A stretch of 64,000 bases of DNA from Flavobacterium sp. ov086 (GCF_900187965.1 NZ_FZNL01000027.1:1-64000); one strand, 5' to 3'; shown: positions 1 through 8,704, counted from the stretch's first letter. Program-made: numbers and translations. Notes: generated from the letters alone by a model not told the origin.

Positions 1-297
1 GAACTAATCAAAAATAAAGTCTTATGCAGTATGACCCAAAACTCAGACCCGTATGAAAATGCCGTAGCAGAAAGAATTAATGGAATTTTAAAACAAGAAT
101 TTATGATCGATAAATATCATCAAAAAATAAAAATTACAAAACAAATTATAAAAGAATCGATCAATATTTACAATGAACAAAGACCACATTATTCTAATCA
201 TATGCTAACACCAAATCAAATGCATTGTCAAAATCAAATCCAAATAAGAACCTATAAAAACAAAAACAGTTGCAAGAACGTTCTTGCAACTGTTTAA
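1..297 (+). CDS. IS3-family transposase, C-terminal part (5' truncated by window edge)
   Basis: The frame is open from base 1 to the stop at 295-297. The readable end of the protein contains DPYENAVAER followed by INGILKQEF, the signature around the last catalytic glutamate of the DDE (rve) integrase core in IS3-family OrfB. It continues with the usual YNEQRPH and L-TPNQ motifs. This is the DNA strand-transfer enzyme of the element. An internal ATG at 31 is not the true start, because conserved core residues lie upstream of it. Whether the full protein is intact cannot be judged here. Confidence 0.9.
   Translation, partial: ELIKNKVLCSMTQNSDPYENAVAERINGILKQEFMIDKYHQKIKITKQIIKESINIYNEQRPHYSNHMLTPNQMHCQNQIQIRTYKNKNSCKNVLATV
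265..294. terminator. 30-bp perfect palindrome at the transposase stop codon
   Basis: Two 15-bp arms (AACAGTTGCAAGAAC and its exact complement) are joined with no loop. They encode the last residues of the transposase, and a T-rich run follows. This is likely a bidirectional transcription stop that shields the element or prevents read-through. Confidence 0.6.
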
Positions 298-345
298 TTA
301 ATTATTTTTATCTAATAATCAGTGTCGTTTTTTTAGGACGAGACA

Positions 346-629
346 TTAAAATTAAAAACTTATCTAAATTATCTAACCTTTTATTGTAATTTAAAAATTG
401 AATCTACTCCTTACTGAATACAAAAATCAAAAGTTTCTTTTCTAAATCACACTTTGGATATCTGTTAATTTTGTTAGATTTTAAAATATTATGACTTAAG
501 AAATAAAAAGGATAAGTACATTTTCATTCCATTTTTTAACTAAAAAGGTATCTTATAAATAATAATTTTAAACTTTTTAGTTTAAAAAACATATACAATA
601 TATAAGGTATATTTTAACAACACCACAAG
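346..629. other. Gene-free spacer between the IS end and terC
   Basis: AT-rich DNA with no coding potential that I can support. The only structure noticed is the A/T-only hairpin at 566-587, listed separately. Confidence 0.5.
566..587 (-). terminator. Weak A/T-rich hairpin downstream of terC
   Basis: A 9-bp stem (TTTTAAACT / AGTTTAAAA) with a TTTT loop lies 40 bases past the terC stop on the minus strand. The A/T-only stem makes it a weak terminator candidate for the end of the Ter operon. Confidence 0.35.
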
Positions 630-1430
630 TTAATCATTAGAAGAAACTAAATTCTTTTTTGGAAAATTAAAAAATGTTGAAGTTAAAATAGGTATAAAGA
701 AAATTGCTACAGTCAAAACAGAAATACCAATATCAGCAGTATGACTACCTAAGAAAACACTAAATGCGCTTTCAGGATAAAAATGCTCCACTAGAGATAA
801 AGTTAATTTAATACCTAAAATTGCAATTACTACGAAAGCCGCAGTTTCAAGAAAATTATATTTCTCCATTAGTTTTACAAACCATTGCGCAATAAAACGC
901 ATTGCCAAAATACCTATGAAAACACCGATACAAACTAAAATAATATTGGGTGTAAAAGCTACAGCTGCAAAAACATTATCAATAGAGAATGCCATATCCA
1001 TTAATTCAACAAGACATACTGTTGCCCAAAAAGTACCTAACGATCCAACTGTGAGTTTATATAGCCAATTACTTTCTTTGTCTATTGTATCATCATCTTC
1101 ATTTTCAGTTTGTTTACTTTTCCAGTAATCATACACTAAGTACAATAAATACAATCCTCCTAATGGTTTAAGCCACCAAATTTTTATTAGAAAAGCAGCA
1201 AAAATCATCGCCAATCCTCTAAAGAAATAAGCGCCCCAAATACCATACTTTAGTGCTTTATCCCTTTGATTTTGTGGCAAGTCCATTACCATTGTAGCCA
1301 AAACAGCCGCGTTATCAACTGAAAGTAAACTTTCAATAATTATTAGATTTCCAATAATCGCTAATGATGCTCCTGGATGGCTGATTATATCTTGCCATAG
1401 TGTGCTAATGTGAAGAATTAATTCGTTCAT
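630..1430 (-). CDS. terC: TerC family integral membrane protein
   Basis: A 266-residue protein with about seven to eight hydrophobic segments. It carries the two family signatures LLSVDN (residues 35-40) and FSIDN (148-152), each preceded by an acidic residue inside a membrane helix. In TerC/Alx/YjbE proteins these acidic sites are thought to bind or move a metal ion, manganese being best supported. An acidic cytoplasmic loop (ENEDDDTIDKE, near 110-119) sits between the halves. It is the last gene of the Ter operon, about 30 bp after the kinase gene. TerC is the membrane partner of TerD-type systems, so it probably links the cytosolic TerD/TelA/kinase proteins to the inner membrane. Confidence 0.93.
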   Translation of the reverse strand: MNELILHISTLWQDIISHPGASLAIIGNLIIIESLLSVDNAAVLATMVMDLPQNQRDKALKYGIWGAYFFRGLAMIFAAFLIKIWWLKPLGGLYLLYLVYDYWKSKQTENEDDDTIDKESNWLYKLTVGSLGTFWATVCLVELMDMAFSIDNVFAAVAFTPNIILVCIGVFIGILAMRFIAQWFVKLMEKYNFLETAAFVVIAILGIKLTLSLVEHFYPESAFSVFLGSHTADIGISVLTVAIFFIPILTSTFFNFPKKNLVSSND

Positions 1431-1460
1431 TTTTAAATATTAATTAGGTTAGATTTTAAA

Positions 1461-2972
1461 TTATTTATTGGCCATTGTAACTACTATAACTCTTCCGCCT
1501 TCTTCTTTTGAAAGTAGTATTTTTTTACCATCTGTAAGCTCAAGCATTGTGCCGATAGGAATTTCTTTGTCTTCGGTAACGTCTTTTAATGATCTCAGTT
1601 TTTGATTGACAAATACCCATTTATCATTATAGAAAGTAAAGTAACCTACGGGCACTTTTTGTTCTGCCGTCAATTTTTCATTTCGGGCAATATTACGATT
1701 AACATGCCATTGACACAAATATTGATCGTTATAAACCATTACTCTATGATTCTCGGGCTTCCAGACGGTTTCCTGAAACTGATAATAGAGATCTAAAATC
1801 GGAAGCGTGCCTTTGTGAGCCGTCTTACAAAACGGACATCTTGGTGTATTTGTGTTGTCAAAAACATACCATTTTTGTTCACATAAAGCGTTATGGCATT
1901 TCTGCATTAAATCAGTTGTTTTCAATAATGCAATTTCCCATTCTTCGGCAGTTGGTCTTTGCATAGGGTTGTGTAATCCGTCTATAAAAACTTTATCGAA
2001 TAAGGTTTTTAAATACGGACCTGTAATGGCATACGGCAATTTGGTTATATCGGCCCAAGGTAAATCCCATTTAGAAACCTGATTGAGTTTTGGTCTGTTT
2101 GTGGGATCAGTTGGATGTTCTATAAACATTGCTTTTGCGCCCATCGATAACAAATCGTCTTTTTCGGTATCTAGATCATGTACCTTTCCTCCTTTTAAGG
2201 GATGTCTGTGCAATAAAAACATATAAATCAAAACCGGCAGTGCGTGCAAATCGGTCAATCTGCTTGGTAATTTTCTATCTGGATCTGTTTTATTTAAATG
2301 TTTGGTCGAAAGAACTTCTGGAGCTATAAACTCAGCTGTTCCAATTACTTCGGCCGGAAATAAACCCGGAACTACAAGTCCATCCAAATCAATCATACAA
2401 GCCGATTTGTTGATTGGATCTATTAGAACATTATTATATGACAAATCAGAATGGGCCAATCCCATTGCATGCATTTTTTTTACACCGCGGGTTAAATTAA
2501 CACAAACCTGGAAATAACTCAACCAATCGCCTAACTCTGCATTGGCTACTCTAAGCGGAAAATGCAGATTTCTAAATTTTGGACCTGCAAACCATTTTCC
2601 GTTTTTTTCTTTTCCTTGAATTAAATCGCTAGTTTCATATCCTTTTTTGAAGAAAAATTTAGAATCATAAATAGGTACAATGATCCCCGTTAATCCGTTA
2701 TGTTCAATAACATCAGTTGGCCATCTGTACACTTCGTTTAGATAATAATCGCCTGCATCTCCGTTTTGAATTTGAACTAAATATTTATTTGTTATTCTTT
2801 GAAGTCTTTCTTTTTGATTAAAATCTAGTTTTTCTCTGAAAATTGCTACTACATATTTTCTATCGGGACTAAAATAAACATCCTTTACACCACCGCGCAT
2901 AGGTTCGCCATTATCTACAAACTGATATGATTTTGCGTTGTCATTAATAGATTTTACTGTAATCGTACTCAT
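1461..2972 (-). CDS. Protein kinase of a TerY-P phospho-signalling triad, with zinc-binding motif
   Basis: A 503-residue protein with a eukaryote-like kinase fold. The catalytic loop reads HSDLSYNN (174-181), with the catalytic Asp and Asn kept although HRD has become HSD. The metal-binding motif is DLDG (195-198) instead of DFG, and an APE motif lies at 217-219. After the kinase domain, four cysteines (359, 364, 379, 382) form a likely zinc ribbon. The C-terminal ~110 residues look beta-rich. It directly follows the PP2C gene (2-bp gap). A vWA protein, a PP2C phosphatase and this kinase together match the TerY-P triad known from Ter clusters. Substrates are unknown. The variant HRD and DFG motifs suggest a divergent but probably active kinase. 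Confidence 0.85.
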   Translation of the reverse strand: MSTITVKSINDNAKSYQFVDNGEPMRGGVKDVYFSPDRKYVVAIFREKLDFNQKERLQRITNKYLVQIQNGDAGDYYLNEVYRWPTDVIEHNGLTGIIVPIYDSKFFFKKGYETSDLIQGKEKNGKWFAGPKFRNLHFPLRVANAELGDWLSYFQVCVNLTRGVKKMHAMGLAHSDLSYNNVLIDPINKSACMIDLDGLVVPGLFPAEVIGTAEFIAPEVLSTKHLNKTDPDRKLPSRLTDLHALPVLIYMFLLHRHPLKGGKVHDLDTEKDDLLSMGAKAMFIEHPTDPTNRPKLNQVSKWDLPWADITKLPYAITGPYLKTLFDKVFIDGLHNPMQRPTAEEWEIALLKTTDLMQKCHNALCEQKWYVFDNTNTPRCPFCKTAHKGTLPILDLYYQFQETVWKPENHRVMVYNDQYLCQWHVNRNIARNEKLTAEQKVPVGYFTFYNDKWVFVNQKLRSLKDVTEDKEIPIGTMLELTDGKKILLSKEEGGRVIVVTMANK

Positions 2973-2974
2973 AC

Positions 2975-4381
2975 TTAATAAATTATAGCAAGGGTTCTGT
3001 CGTCATGATTTCCCGGACTCCAAAAATCCATCCAGGTCGAAAGCTGGTTTGCAATTTCAGGGTTTTCCGGATCAAAATCAACTTTAATTCCATCTTCATT
3101 TTTTCCTTTTAAGTCTTCCAGAAATTCGTTCCATTTTTCGACTTTTTCCAAATTGGCTTCAACTACAAATTTAGGATCGTAAATTCCGTCTGTCATTAGC
3201 ATTAAATAAGAAAAATCATCAACCAATTTAAAACCAAATCGCGTCGAAAATTTATCATTTTGAAAAATTTCAGGCATGGTAATAAAACGCGTTCCGCCGC
3301 CAAAATCGCCAACATCAAGCCAGTTCATTAATTTTATTTCCGTTAGGTCTTTATTTAATAATCCAATTGGACAGTCACCAATTCCGAATGTTAGAACGGC
3401 ATATCCAAAATCATATTTTTTAACCAAAGCAAAAATTAAAGTAGCGTGAAAATTCTTTAAATCAGTTTTGTTTTCTATCGCAAATTCTTCTATTTTTTGA
3501 TGCGCAAAATGAGCTGCTTTTGAAAGGTTTTGATAAACAAAATGACTGATTTTTTTTGATGTTTCCTCACTTACCTTATTATGATGATCAACCAAAACCT
3601 GATCAAATTCTTTTAGATTTTCTGCTTTCAAATTTTCTTCAAAATATTGAATAACTGAATTACAGGCTAAATTCGATCCTTTTCTTGATAATTTTGCCGA
3701 ACCTGCTCCATCAGAAACTGCTAGAACACTCCAACCTATTTCTTTAAAGTTTTTAAATGCAAAATCGTCTTCTCTAAATGAGCCGACATTTGCATGGCTT
3801 CTTCCTCGTTTTGATGCTATTACAATATTTTTATCTAAAAATTTAGCCGCAACGGCTTCATTATCCGGTTTCGAGAAAGGATCATTTTTATCGTTTTCAA
3901 GATTCTTCCACAATGATTTTGGATCTGGATTTACAATAAGTGTTATTATTTTTTCATTTAAAACTGAATCTTCTGCTTCGTCTTGAACTCTAAATAATAG
4001 TTTTATTTTTAAATCTCCACTTATTTCTGGAACTCCAATTAATTCATCATTCTTATTAAATTCAAGACCAGTATTTTCTAAACCTTTAATTTCAAAAGAA
4101 ATAATATCATTCCAACCCAAAGTATTGAAATCAATCTTTGCCAAATATTTTTTGTTTACTGTGCCATTTGGTATCGAGACAGTCTGGGTCAAAATATCAT
4201 CGATTCTGTTTTTCAATATCCAATTCTGCATAATCATTTTTTGGTTTTCCCGAATTATTTTTACTGCATTGACATTTTTTTCATTAGATGCAAAGTCCTC
4301 AAATAAGGCCACTTTATCTAAAGAAATATCAATTTTCTTTTGTGATAAAAAAGACTGAATATATCTTTTAGTCTCTTCCAT
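2975..4381 (-). CDS. PP2C-family Ser/Thr phosphatase with an Ig-like N-terminal region
   Basis: A 468-residue protein. The C-terminal part (about 185-468) is a PP2C metal-dependent phosphatase: RED (203-205), SDGAG (223-227), GDCP (335-338), MTDG (396-399) and a terminal DDRT supply the usual metal-binding acidic residues. The N-terminal 180 residues are unusual. After a helical start (1-65), residues 75-152 read like a putative Ig/He_PIG beta sandwich (GLEFN, then LIGVPEISG). It sits between the zinc-ribbon vWA gene (4 bp upstream) and the kinase gene (2 bp downstream). It should reverse the kinase's phosphorylation. The function of the N-terminal region is unknown. Confidence 0.88.
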   Translation of the reverse strand: MEETKRYIQSFLSQKKIDISLDKVALFEDFASNEKNVNAVKIIRENQKMIMQNWILKNRIDDILTQTVSIPNGTVNKKYLAKIDFNTLGWNDIISFEIKGLENTGLEFNKNDELIGVPEISGDLKIKLLFRVQDEAEDSVLNEKIITLIVNPDPKSLWKNLENDKNDPFSKPDNEAVAAKFLDKNIVIASKRGRSHANVGSFREDDFAFKNFKEIGWSVLAVSDGAGSAKLSRKGSNLACNSVIQYFEENLKAENLKEFDQVLVDHHNKVSEETSKKISHFVYQNLSKAAHFAHQKIEEFAIENKTDLKNFHATLIFALVKKYDFGYAVLTFGIGDCPIGLLNKDLTEIKLMNWLDVGDFGGGTRFITMPEIFQNDKFSTRFGFKLVDDFSYLMLMTDGIYDPKFVVEANLEKVEKWNEFLEDLKGKNEDGIKVDFDPENPEIANQLSTWMDFWSPGNHDDRTLAIIY

Positions 4382-4385
4382 GAAA

Positions 4386-5438
4386 TTATCCTTGAGTTCT
4401 GTTTACATCAAATCCGCCTTCACCACAGCCGTAACTTCCCTGATTGTTGCACCAAGGACAAGTGCTTATATCTTCATCGCCAATACAATGTATACTGCCG
4501 CATACACAAACGGCAAAAGCAATTTGATTACCACAGCATGGACAGGTTGGTCCGCCAATAAGTTCATCTGTATTGACTTTATTGCTGAAATTTCCGGAAT
4601 CGGCTAATTCAAAATAAGAATTATCAACTTGATAAGCACCCACTAATTTGTAATTTTTAGACGATAATTCGATACCTGCATAGATAGATTCTGCAATGGT
4701 TTTTCGGTATTTCATTAAATAAGGCCTTTTTGTATTTTGGCATTTTCCGTTTAAAACCACAAAATTATCATCAACATATTGTCGGTTTGGAGTTTCTTTG
4801 GTTAAATCTATTTTCGAAAGTGTTTCTCCATCCAATTTTGCCAATTCAAAACCACTTGAATTGTTTTCTACGCTTATACTGCTTGTTTTAATTGAATCTG
4901 TTACCCACTTAAAAAACTCTTTGTACGATTGTACATTGGTATTTTTAAAATGAAGTACATTTTCTGTAAGCTCGCCTAATAATTTTGTATCTGTTTCGCT
5001 ACCAAAAGATATCGCAATTAAGTTGGCTGTTCGCTGCCAGTTTTGTTTCCATTCATTTATAGCTGCCTGACTGTCATCAGTAGGAACTCCATCTGTAAAT
5101 AAGAAAACAATTGGTTTCCAGTCGCCTTTTACCTCATAAGTTGTTTTAACGATATTGGTTCTTAATTCATGCATTAAATGTCCCAGGCCTTTGCTTAATG
5201 ATGTACCGCTTCCTATTGGAAATTTTGGCGGATAAAAGCTCACGATTTCTTGCAAGGGAACTAATGTTTTTGGCTGTCCAGCAAATACTATAATCGAAAC
5301 AAAAACGGTTTCAAGTGCATGCGGATCTGTTTTTAAAGCCTGAATTATGGTAGCTAATCCTTCTTCAACCTGCTGGATTGGTTCTCCAACCATTGACTCC
5401 GAAATATCGATTAAAAAATATATAGGTAATCTTCTCAT
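4386..5438 (-). CDS. TerY-like vWA domain protein with C-terminal zinc ribbon
   Basis: A 350-residue protein. Residues 5-190 are a vWA domain with a complete MIDAS: DISES (11-15), a Thr in the GSGTSL region, and FTDG. The start MRRLPIYFLI is the conserved TerY opening. The C-terminal 60 residues are cysteine rich (TCPCC, CVCG, CPWC), pointing to a double zinc ribbon. The middle (200-290) is unassigned. It is the first member of the vWA-PP2C-kinase triad. The vWA domain probably works as a metal-dependent adaptor, and the zinc ribbons may recruit the kinase or the substrate. Confidence 0.88.
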   Translation of the reverse strand: MRRLPIYFLIDISESMVGEPIQQVEEGLATIIQALKTDPHALETVFVSIIVFAGQPKTLVPLQEIVSFYPPKFPIGSGTSLSKGLGHLMHELRTNIVKTTYEVKGDWKPIVFLFTDGVPTDDSQAAINEWKQNWQRTANLIAISFGSETDTKLLGELTENVLHFKNTNVQSYKEFFKWVTDSIKTSSISVENNSSGFELAKLDGETLSKIDLTKETPNRQYVDDNFVVLNGKCQNTKRPYLMKYRKTIAESIYAGIELSSKNYKLVGAYQVDNSYFELADSGNFSNKVNTDELIGGPTCPCCGNQIAFAVCVCGSIHCIGDEDISTCPWCNNQGSYGCGEGGFDVNRTQG

Positions 5439-5439
5439 T

Positions 5440-5691
5440 TTAAAGGAAATTTAATAACATTAAAAAAATAACTAAGAGCAATATCTGGGTCATATCGACC
5501 GCTAAACCTACTCCAACCTGAAAAGGTTTTATCATTGTTTTTAGAGAATTGAATATGGGCGAAAAAATACTATTGAAAAAATCAAAAATACTTCTGTACT
5601 GTGGATTCAATTTGTCTTTGTAAGGCAATAGTTTGGAGTACAAAAACAACCCGACAATTAGTATTTGAATAAATATCTTTAAAAAATACAT
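5440..5691 (-). CDS. Small membrane protein of the Ter operon, function unknown
   Basis: An 83-residue protein with an N-terminal hydrophobic helix (about 3-22) and a C-terminal one (about 60-83), separated by a polar stretch with predicted amphipathic character. Its ATG shares one base with the stop of the preceding gene (TAATG), so the two are probably translationally coupled. The next gene follows after a 1-bp gap. I do not recognise a family. The operon position suggests a membrane anchor or accessory for the TerY-P proteins. Confidence 0.65.
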   Translation of the reverse strand: MYFLKIFIQILIVGLFLYSKLLPYKDKLNPQYRSIFDFFNSIFSPIFNSLKTMIKPFQVGVGLAVDMTQILLLVIFLMLLNFL

Positions 5692-6179
5692 TATGAAACT
5701 GCGTTTATTAATTCGTTAGCGATTTCTTTAAAAACTAGTTCTTCATCGGTATTGATTTTTTTTGATCCATAAACAGCTACGCCATTGTTTACAGTCATAA
5801 AATTCATGGAAAAAGAAGCGCCGTAACATTTATTTCTACCATTATACGGAATTGCATGCATTACTTTTATATATATACAATTTTGACGTACAATAACATC
5901 ATCTATATAAAAATCATTCTGCGCGTAACTATTAAGCAGAGTCCGTTTTGCGTTTTCAGTAGAAAAGCCACTTATCCCGGCAGTTTTATAACAAATATTT
6001 AAACTGTCAATATTCATGTTTTCTAATTTTTCCTGCGGTGTAAATTCATGAACAACTTCATAAGTTACATCTCTATAAGAACTTCTGCCATTATCGTTGC
6101 CATACGACGATTGATTTACTTTTTGAACTATATGCACAATTATACTAATAATCGTGATCAGGGTTCCTAGCAGTTCCAT
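5691..6179 (-). CDS. N-terminally anchored protein of the Ter operon, function unknown
   Basis: A 162-residue protein with one hydrophobic segment at residues 3-18 (LLGTLITIISIIVHIV), then a polar linker and a soluble domain of about 110 residues. I see no catalytic motif; only two scattered cysteines (NICYK, NKCYG) stand out. It lies 2 bp after a TerY gene and overlaps the next membrane gene by one base. The linked pair 5440/5691 may form one membrane unit. Not assignable to a family by eye. Confidence 0.65.
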   Translation of the reverse strand: MELLGTLITIISIIVHIVQKVNQSSYGNDNGRSSYRDVTYEVVHEFTPQEKLENMNIDSLNICYKTAGISGFSTENAKRTLLNSYAQNDFYIDDVIVRQNCIYIKVMHAIPYNGRNKCYGASFSMNFMTVNNGVAVYGSKKINTDEELVFKEIANELINAVS

Positions 6180-6181
6180 AA

Positions 6182-6817
6182 CTAGATTACTACTGTTATT
6201 TCGCTCGGCGGTGGTGGCAATGTTACGCTTTCGCCAGTTCTCTGACTTTTATTTCCTTGTTCTATGGTTTCTGAAACCCATTTGAAAAATTGTTTCAGTG
6301 TAGAACTATCAGCTGATGCTAAATGCACTACATTATCTGTCAACTCTTTTAGAATATCATCGTTGGCCATGTGTCCGGCGGCACATCCTACAACAGCTCC
6401 AAAACTCATGTTTCGTATTTCGGCTGTTTTTTCTCTGTAAAACTGTATATCAGAAGGTTTTCCGTCAGTAAAAACAAAAAGCAATGGTTTCCAATCGCCC
6501 TTTTGATCTGCAGATCCTTTTATAACTTCTTTATTTACTTTTTGAATAACAAAATCAAGTCCGGCTCCTGTATTTGTAGGGCCACTTTGCGGACAAGTAA
6601 TTTCCGGAAGCTGAAACTGAACCAGCTCTGTAAGCGGCACTATTTCTTTTACTTCTCTATCATAAGTTATTATACTGATCCAAAGAGAATCTAACGCCTG
6701 AGCATCAGAACGTAATGTATTTATCATTCCGCTTAAAGCATTATTTAAAGCTTGAATTGGCTCGCCATACATCGAACCTGATGTATCTAATAAAAAATAA
6801 ACTGGTAGTCTTCTCAT
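6182..6817 (-). CDS. terY: TerY-type vWA domain protein
   Basis: A 211-residue single-domain vWA protein. The MIDAS is complete: DTSGS (11-15), a Thr in GPTNTGAG, and FTDGKPSD. It ends with a proline-rich tail (PPPPSE). It starts with the TerY hallmark MRRLPVYFLLDTSGSM. Length and architecture match TerY of Ter operons, which is thought to act as a metal-dependent scaffold in the cytosol. A closely related paralogue lies upstream (6980-7618), separated by 162 bp that contain a possible terminator. The pair probably arose by tandem duplication, as both share the PPPPSE tail. Confidence 0.92.
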   Translation of the reverse strand: MRRLPVYFLLDTSGSMYGEPIQALNNALSGMINTLRSDAQALDSLWISIITYDREVKEIVPLTELVQFQLPEITCPQSGPTNTGAGLDFVIQKVNKEVIKGSADQKGDWKPLLFVFTDGKPSDIQFYREKTAEIRNMSFGAVVGCAAGHMANDDILKELTDNVVHLASADSSTLKQFFKWVSETIEQGNKSQRTGESVTLPPPPSEITVVI

Positions 6818-6945
6818 ATACTTTAAAGAAAATGATTTAATAAACGAAATTACCTAATACTCAAAACTATTTGGCAGAAACTTATAAGCATAGTTAATGC
6901 GTATAACTTCTATCAAAAAGACGTAATATAAAAAAATTAATTAAA

Positions 6946-6972
6946 AAAGCGGTATTATAAAACTCCGCCTTT
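6946..6972 (-). terminator. Possible internal terminator/attenuator between the two terY genes
   Basis: Read on the minus strand, an AAGGCGG / CCGCTT stem (one bulged base) is followed by six T, within the only large gap (162 bp) inside the distal half of the Ter operon. It could lower expression of the distal triad genes. The rest of 6818-6979 shows no gene. Confidence 0.4.
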
Positions 6973-6979
6973 CTGAAAT

Positions 6980-7618
6980 TTAAACTACGATGTTTAATTC
7001 AGACGGTGGCGGAGGTAATTCTTTAAAATTTGTAAATTCTTTACCAAAATCTTCAACTTTTGTTGAAGTTACTCCAATTGAAGCGGTTACCCATTGAAAA
7101 AACTTGCCAATACTAGCACTATCCGCAGTATCCAGGCTGACTACATTATCTGTAATTTGTTTTAAAATTGCAGTATCGGCACCTCCGCCTGCACCACAGG
7201 CAACTGTAAACGCTACTTTTGCTTTTTTAAACTCATTAAGTCCATTTTCCCAATTATCAGTAGGAATTCCATCAGTCATAATAAACACTAATGGTTTCCA
7301 ATCTCCTTTTTGTTCTGTTGTTGTTTTAGCAACTTCAGTTTCTATTTTTTGTGCTGTTAATCTTAATGCTTCTCCAAGCGCGGTTACACCTGTCGCTTTA
7401 AGATCAACCATTTGAAAAGAGGCTAAATCTGTTAACGGAATAATTTGCTGCGCTGTAGTATCGAAGGTTATCACGCTTAAAAAAGCAGTTTCAATAGCTT
7501 GCGGATTTTGTCTTAACGAACTAATCATCATTTGAACGCCATTTTTAACAGCTTCAATAGGCTCGCCGGTCATTGATCCGGATGTGTCTAATACTAAATA
7601 TACAGGCAGTCTTCTCAT
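6980..7618 (-). CDS. terY: TerY-type vWA domain protein
   Basis: A 212-residue vWA protein with intact MIDAS residues: DTSGS (11-15), the Thr of GVTALGEAL and MTDGIPTD. The C-terminus is LPPPPSELNIVV, almost the same as in the neighbouring paralogue at 6182-6817. It follows the small membrane gene by 13 bp. The role is inferred from the family: a metal-dependent adaptor between TerD-type proteins and the phospho-signalling triad. The proline-rich end could be a docking peptide. Confidence 0.93.
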   Translation of the reverse strand: MRRLPVYLVLDTSGSMTGEPIEAVKNGVQMMISSLRQNPQAIETAFLSVITFDTTAQQIIPLTDLASFQMVDLKATGVTALGEALRLTAQKIETEVAKTTTEQKGDWKPLVFIMTDGIPTDNWENGLNEFKKAKVAFTVACGAGGGADTAILKQITDNVVSLDTADSASIGKFFQWVTASIGVTSTKVEDFGKEFTNFKELPPPPSELNIVV

Positions 7619-7631
7619 GGTAAAAATTTAT

Positions 7632-8045
7632 TTATACAGGAATATTGTAGATTGGTGTTTCGTTACTATCGCCTGCCTGATTAGAGCTTTCGATACCATT
7701 GATATTATATGTATTGGTATTGGCTTCGGGATCATGGTGCGTTAAGTGACTCATAACTGCCTGGGTCAAATCTTTGCCTCCAACTGCATGATGATATGCT
7801 GAACCAATTGTGTAAATTGGTCCCCAAGGAATTCCCCACCATCCAATAATTAAATTTAGAAATACATATCCGTAAGAATACTTAAAAGTATTTTCGTCAG
7901 GTCTGATAAAATAAATATCAGAACTTCTTTTCAGAGTCATTAATATAAATGAAACCGTGTATGGAAATACTACAAATTTCCCACCTTGATGAACCAGATC
8001 TCTAACTTGCGAAACTCTTAGTCCTTCTATGTTTTTGATTTGCAT
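7632..8045 (-). CDS. Small membrane protein of the Ter operon, function unknown
   Basis: A 137-residue protein. Two hydrophobic stretches are visible: VVFPYTVSFILMTL (about 24-37) and a longer glycine/tryptophan-rich one ending in GIPWGPIYTIGSAY. A conserved-looking motif GGKDLT follows, and the tail is acidic and asparagine rich. Its ATG overlaps the stop of the TerD gene upstream by one base, so it is translated as part of that unit. Proteins with a similar WGIPWG/GGKD pattern occur as uncharacterised membrane proteins. I cannot give a function. Confidence 0.7.
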   Translation of the reverse strand: MQIKNIEGLRVSQVRDLVHQGGKFVVFPYTVSFILMTLKRSSDIYFIRPDENTFKYSYGYVFLNLIIGWWGIPWGPIYTIGSAYHHAVGGKDLTQAVMSHLTHHDPEANTNTYNINGIESSNQAGDSNETPIYNIPV

Positions 8046-8704
8046 TACAGGTAAGACTGAACAATTTTATGAATAGTCTGTCCTAAAAAAGTATCATCTG
8101 TTGGGTCTCCAATTGCGCTAAATTTCCATTCTCCATTACGTTTGTAAAGTTTACCCATAATGATTGAACGTTTGTTTACATATTGTGAATCGGCAGAAAC
8201 ATTATACGAAGCGAATTCTGAAATTACTCGCGTTGGAGTACCTTCGTACATTCTGATTTTTGCATAAGGAATTTGAGAGAAATCTTCTTTTCCTGCATTG
8301 TTTAAAAAGAAAAATATCTGATTAACTTTTGCATCAACTTTAGAAAGGTCAACTGTAATAATTTCATTATCTAAACCATCATCACCGCCTGTATCTCCTG
8401 CAAGATCATCACCGGTATGTTTTAAAGCTCCATCAACACTAAGCAATTTACCTTTTGGAAGTCCAAATTGCTGTAATACTTCTACTCTGTATAACGGAGA
8501 ATATAAATGATCACAAAGTTTATTTTGATCGTCAATTAGCACACAGCTCAAATCTAAGTCGATTTCTACTACGTTTTTTGATAATCCTAAGAATCCTTTG
8601 GTTTCGATTGCTCCCCAGTTTACACCAACGCAGAAATTTGTCAATGTTTCGCCGCTTGTTTTTCTTAAATCAATTTTTTGTCCTTTGGTTAAGTTAATTG
8701 CCAT
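8045..8704 (-). CDS. TerD family protein (long, divergent TerX-like type)
   Basis: A 219-residue TerD-fold protein. The family features are GVNWGAIE near the start, DLDLSCVL (replacing DLDAS), HTGDDLAGD followed by GGDDGLDNEI, and the C-terminal LYKRNGEWKFSAIG. The acidic cluster GDTGGDDG supplies the calcium-binding site known from TerD structures. It carries an insertion after DHLYSPLY (about residues 70-85) relative to the 183-184-residue paralogues. It is paired with the shorter TerD gene upstream (20-bp gap). The same short-plus-long pair is found again at 11374-12541. Confidence 0.9.
   Translation of the reverse strand: MAINLTKGQKIDLRKTSGETLTNFCVGVNWGAIETKGFLGLSKNVVEIDLDLSCVLIDDQNKLCDHLYSPLYRVEVLQQFGLPKGKLLSVDGALKHTGDDLAGDTGGDDGLDNEIITVDLSKVDAKVNQIFFFLNNAGKEDFSQIPYAKIRMYEGTPTRVISEFASYNVSADSQYVNKRSIIMGKLYKRNGEWKFSAIGDPTDDTFLGQTIHKIVQSYL

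Larger units (their letters stand above)
1..345 (+). mobile_element. Right end of an IS3-family insertion sequence (left part outside window)
   Basis: The first 345 bases hold the end of a transposase gene followed by a probable terminal inverted repeat at 322-345, which ends in AGGACGAGACA. Many IS3-family elements end in CA, and the reverse complement would begin TGTCTCGTCCT. The left end lies before base 1, so the matching inverted repeat and target duplication cannot be checked. The boundary at 345 is an inference from sequence style. Confidence 0.6.

Noticed and set aside
265..294. Terminal inverted repeat of the IS
   Set aside because: It is a self-contained palindrome inside the transposase reading frame; the better candidate end is at 322-345.
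6371..6694. Plus-strand frames opposite the terY genes (also 7104-7415)
   Set aside because: Antisense shadows of clear vWA genes; no conserved motif.
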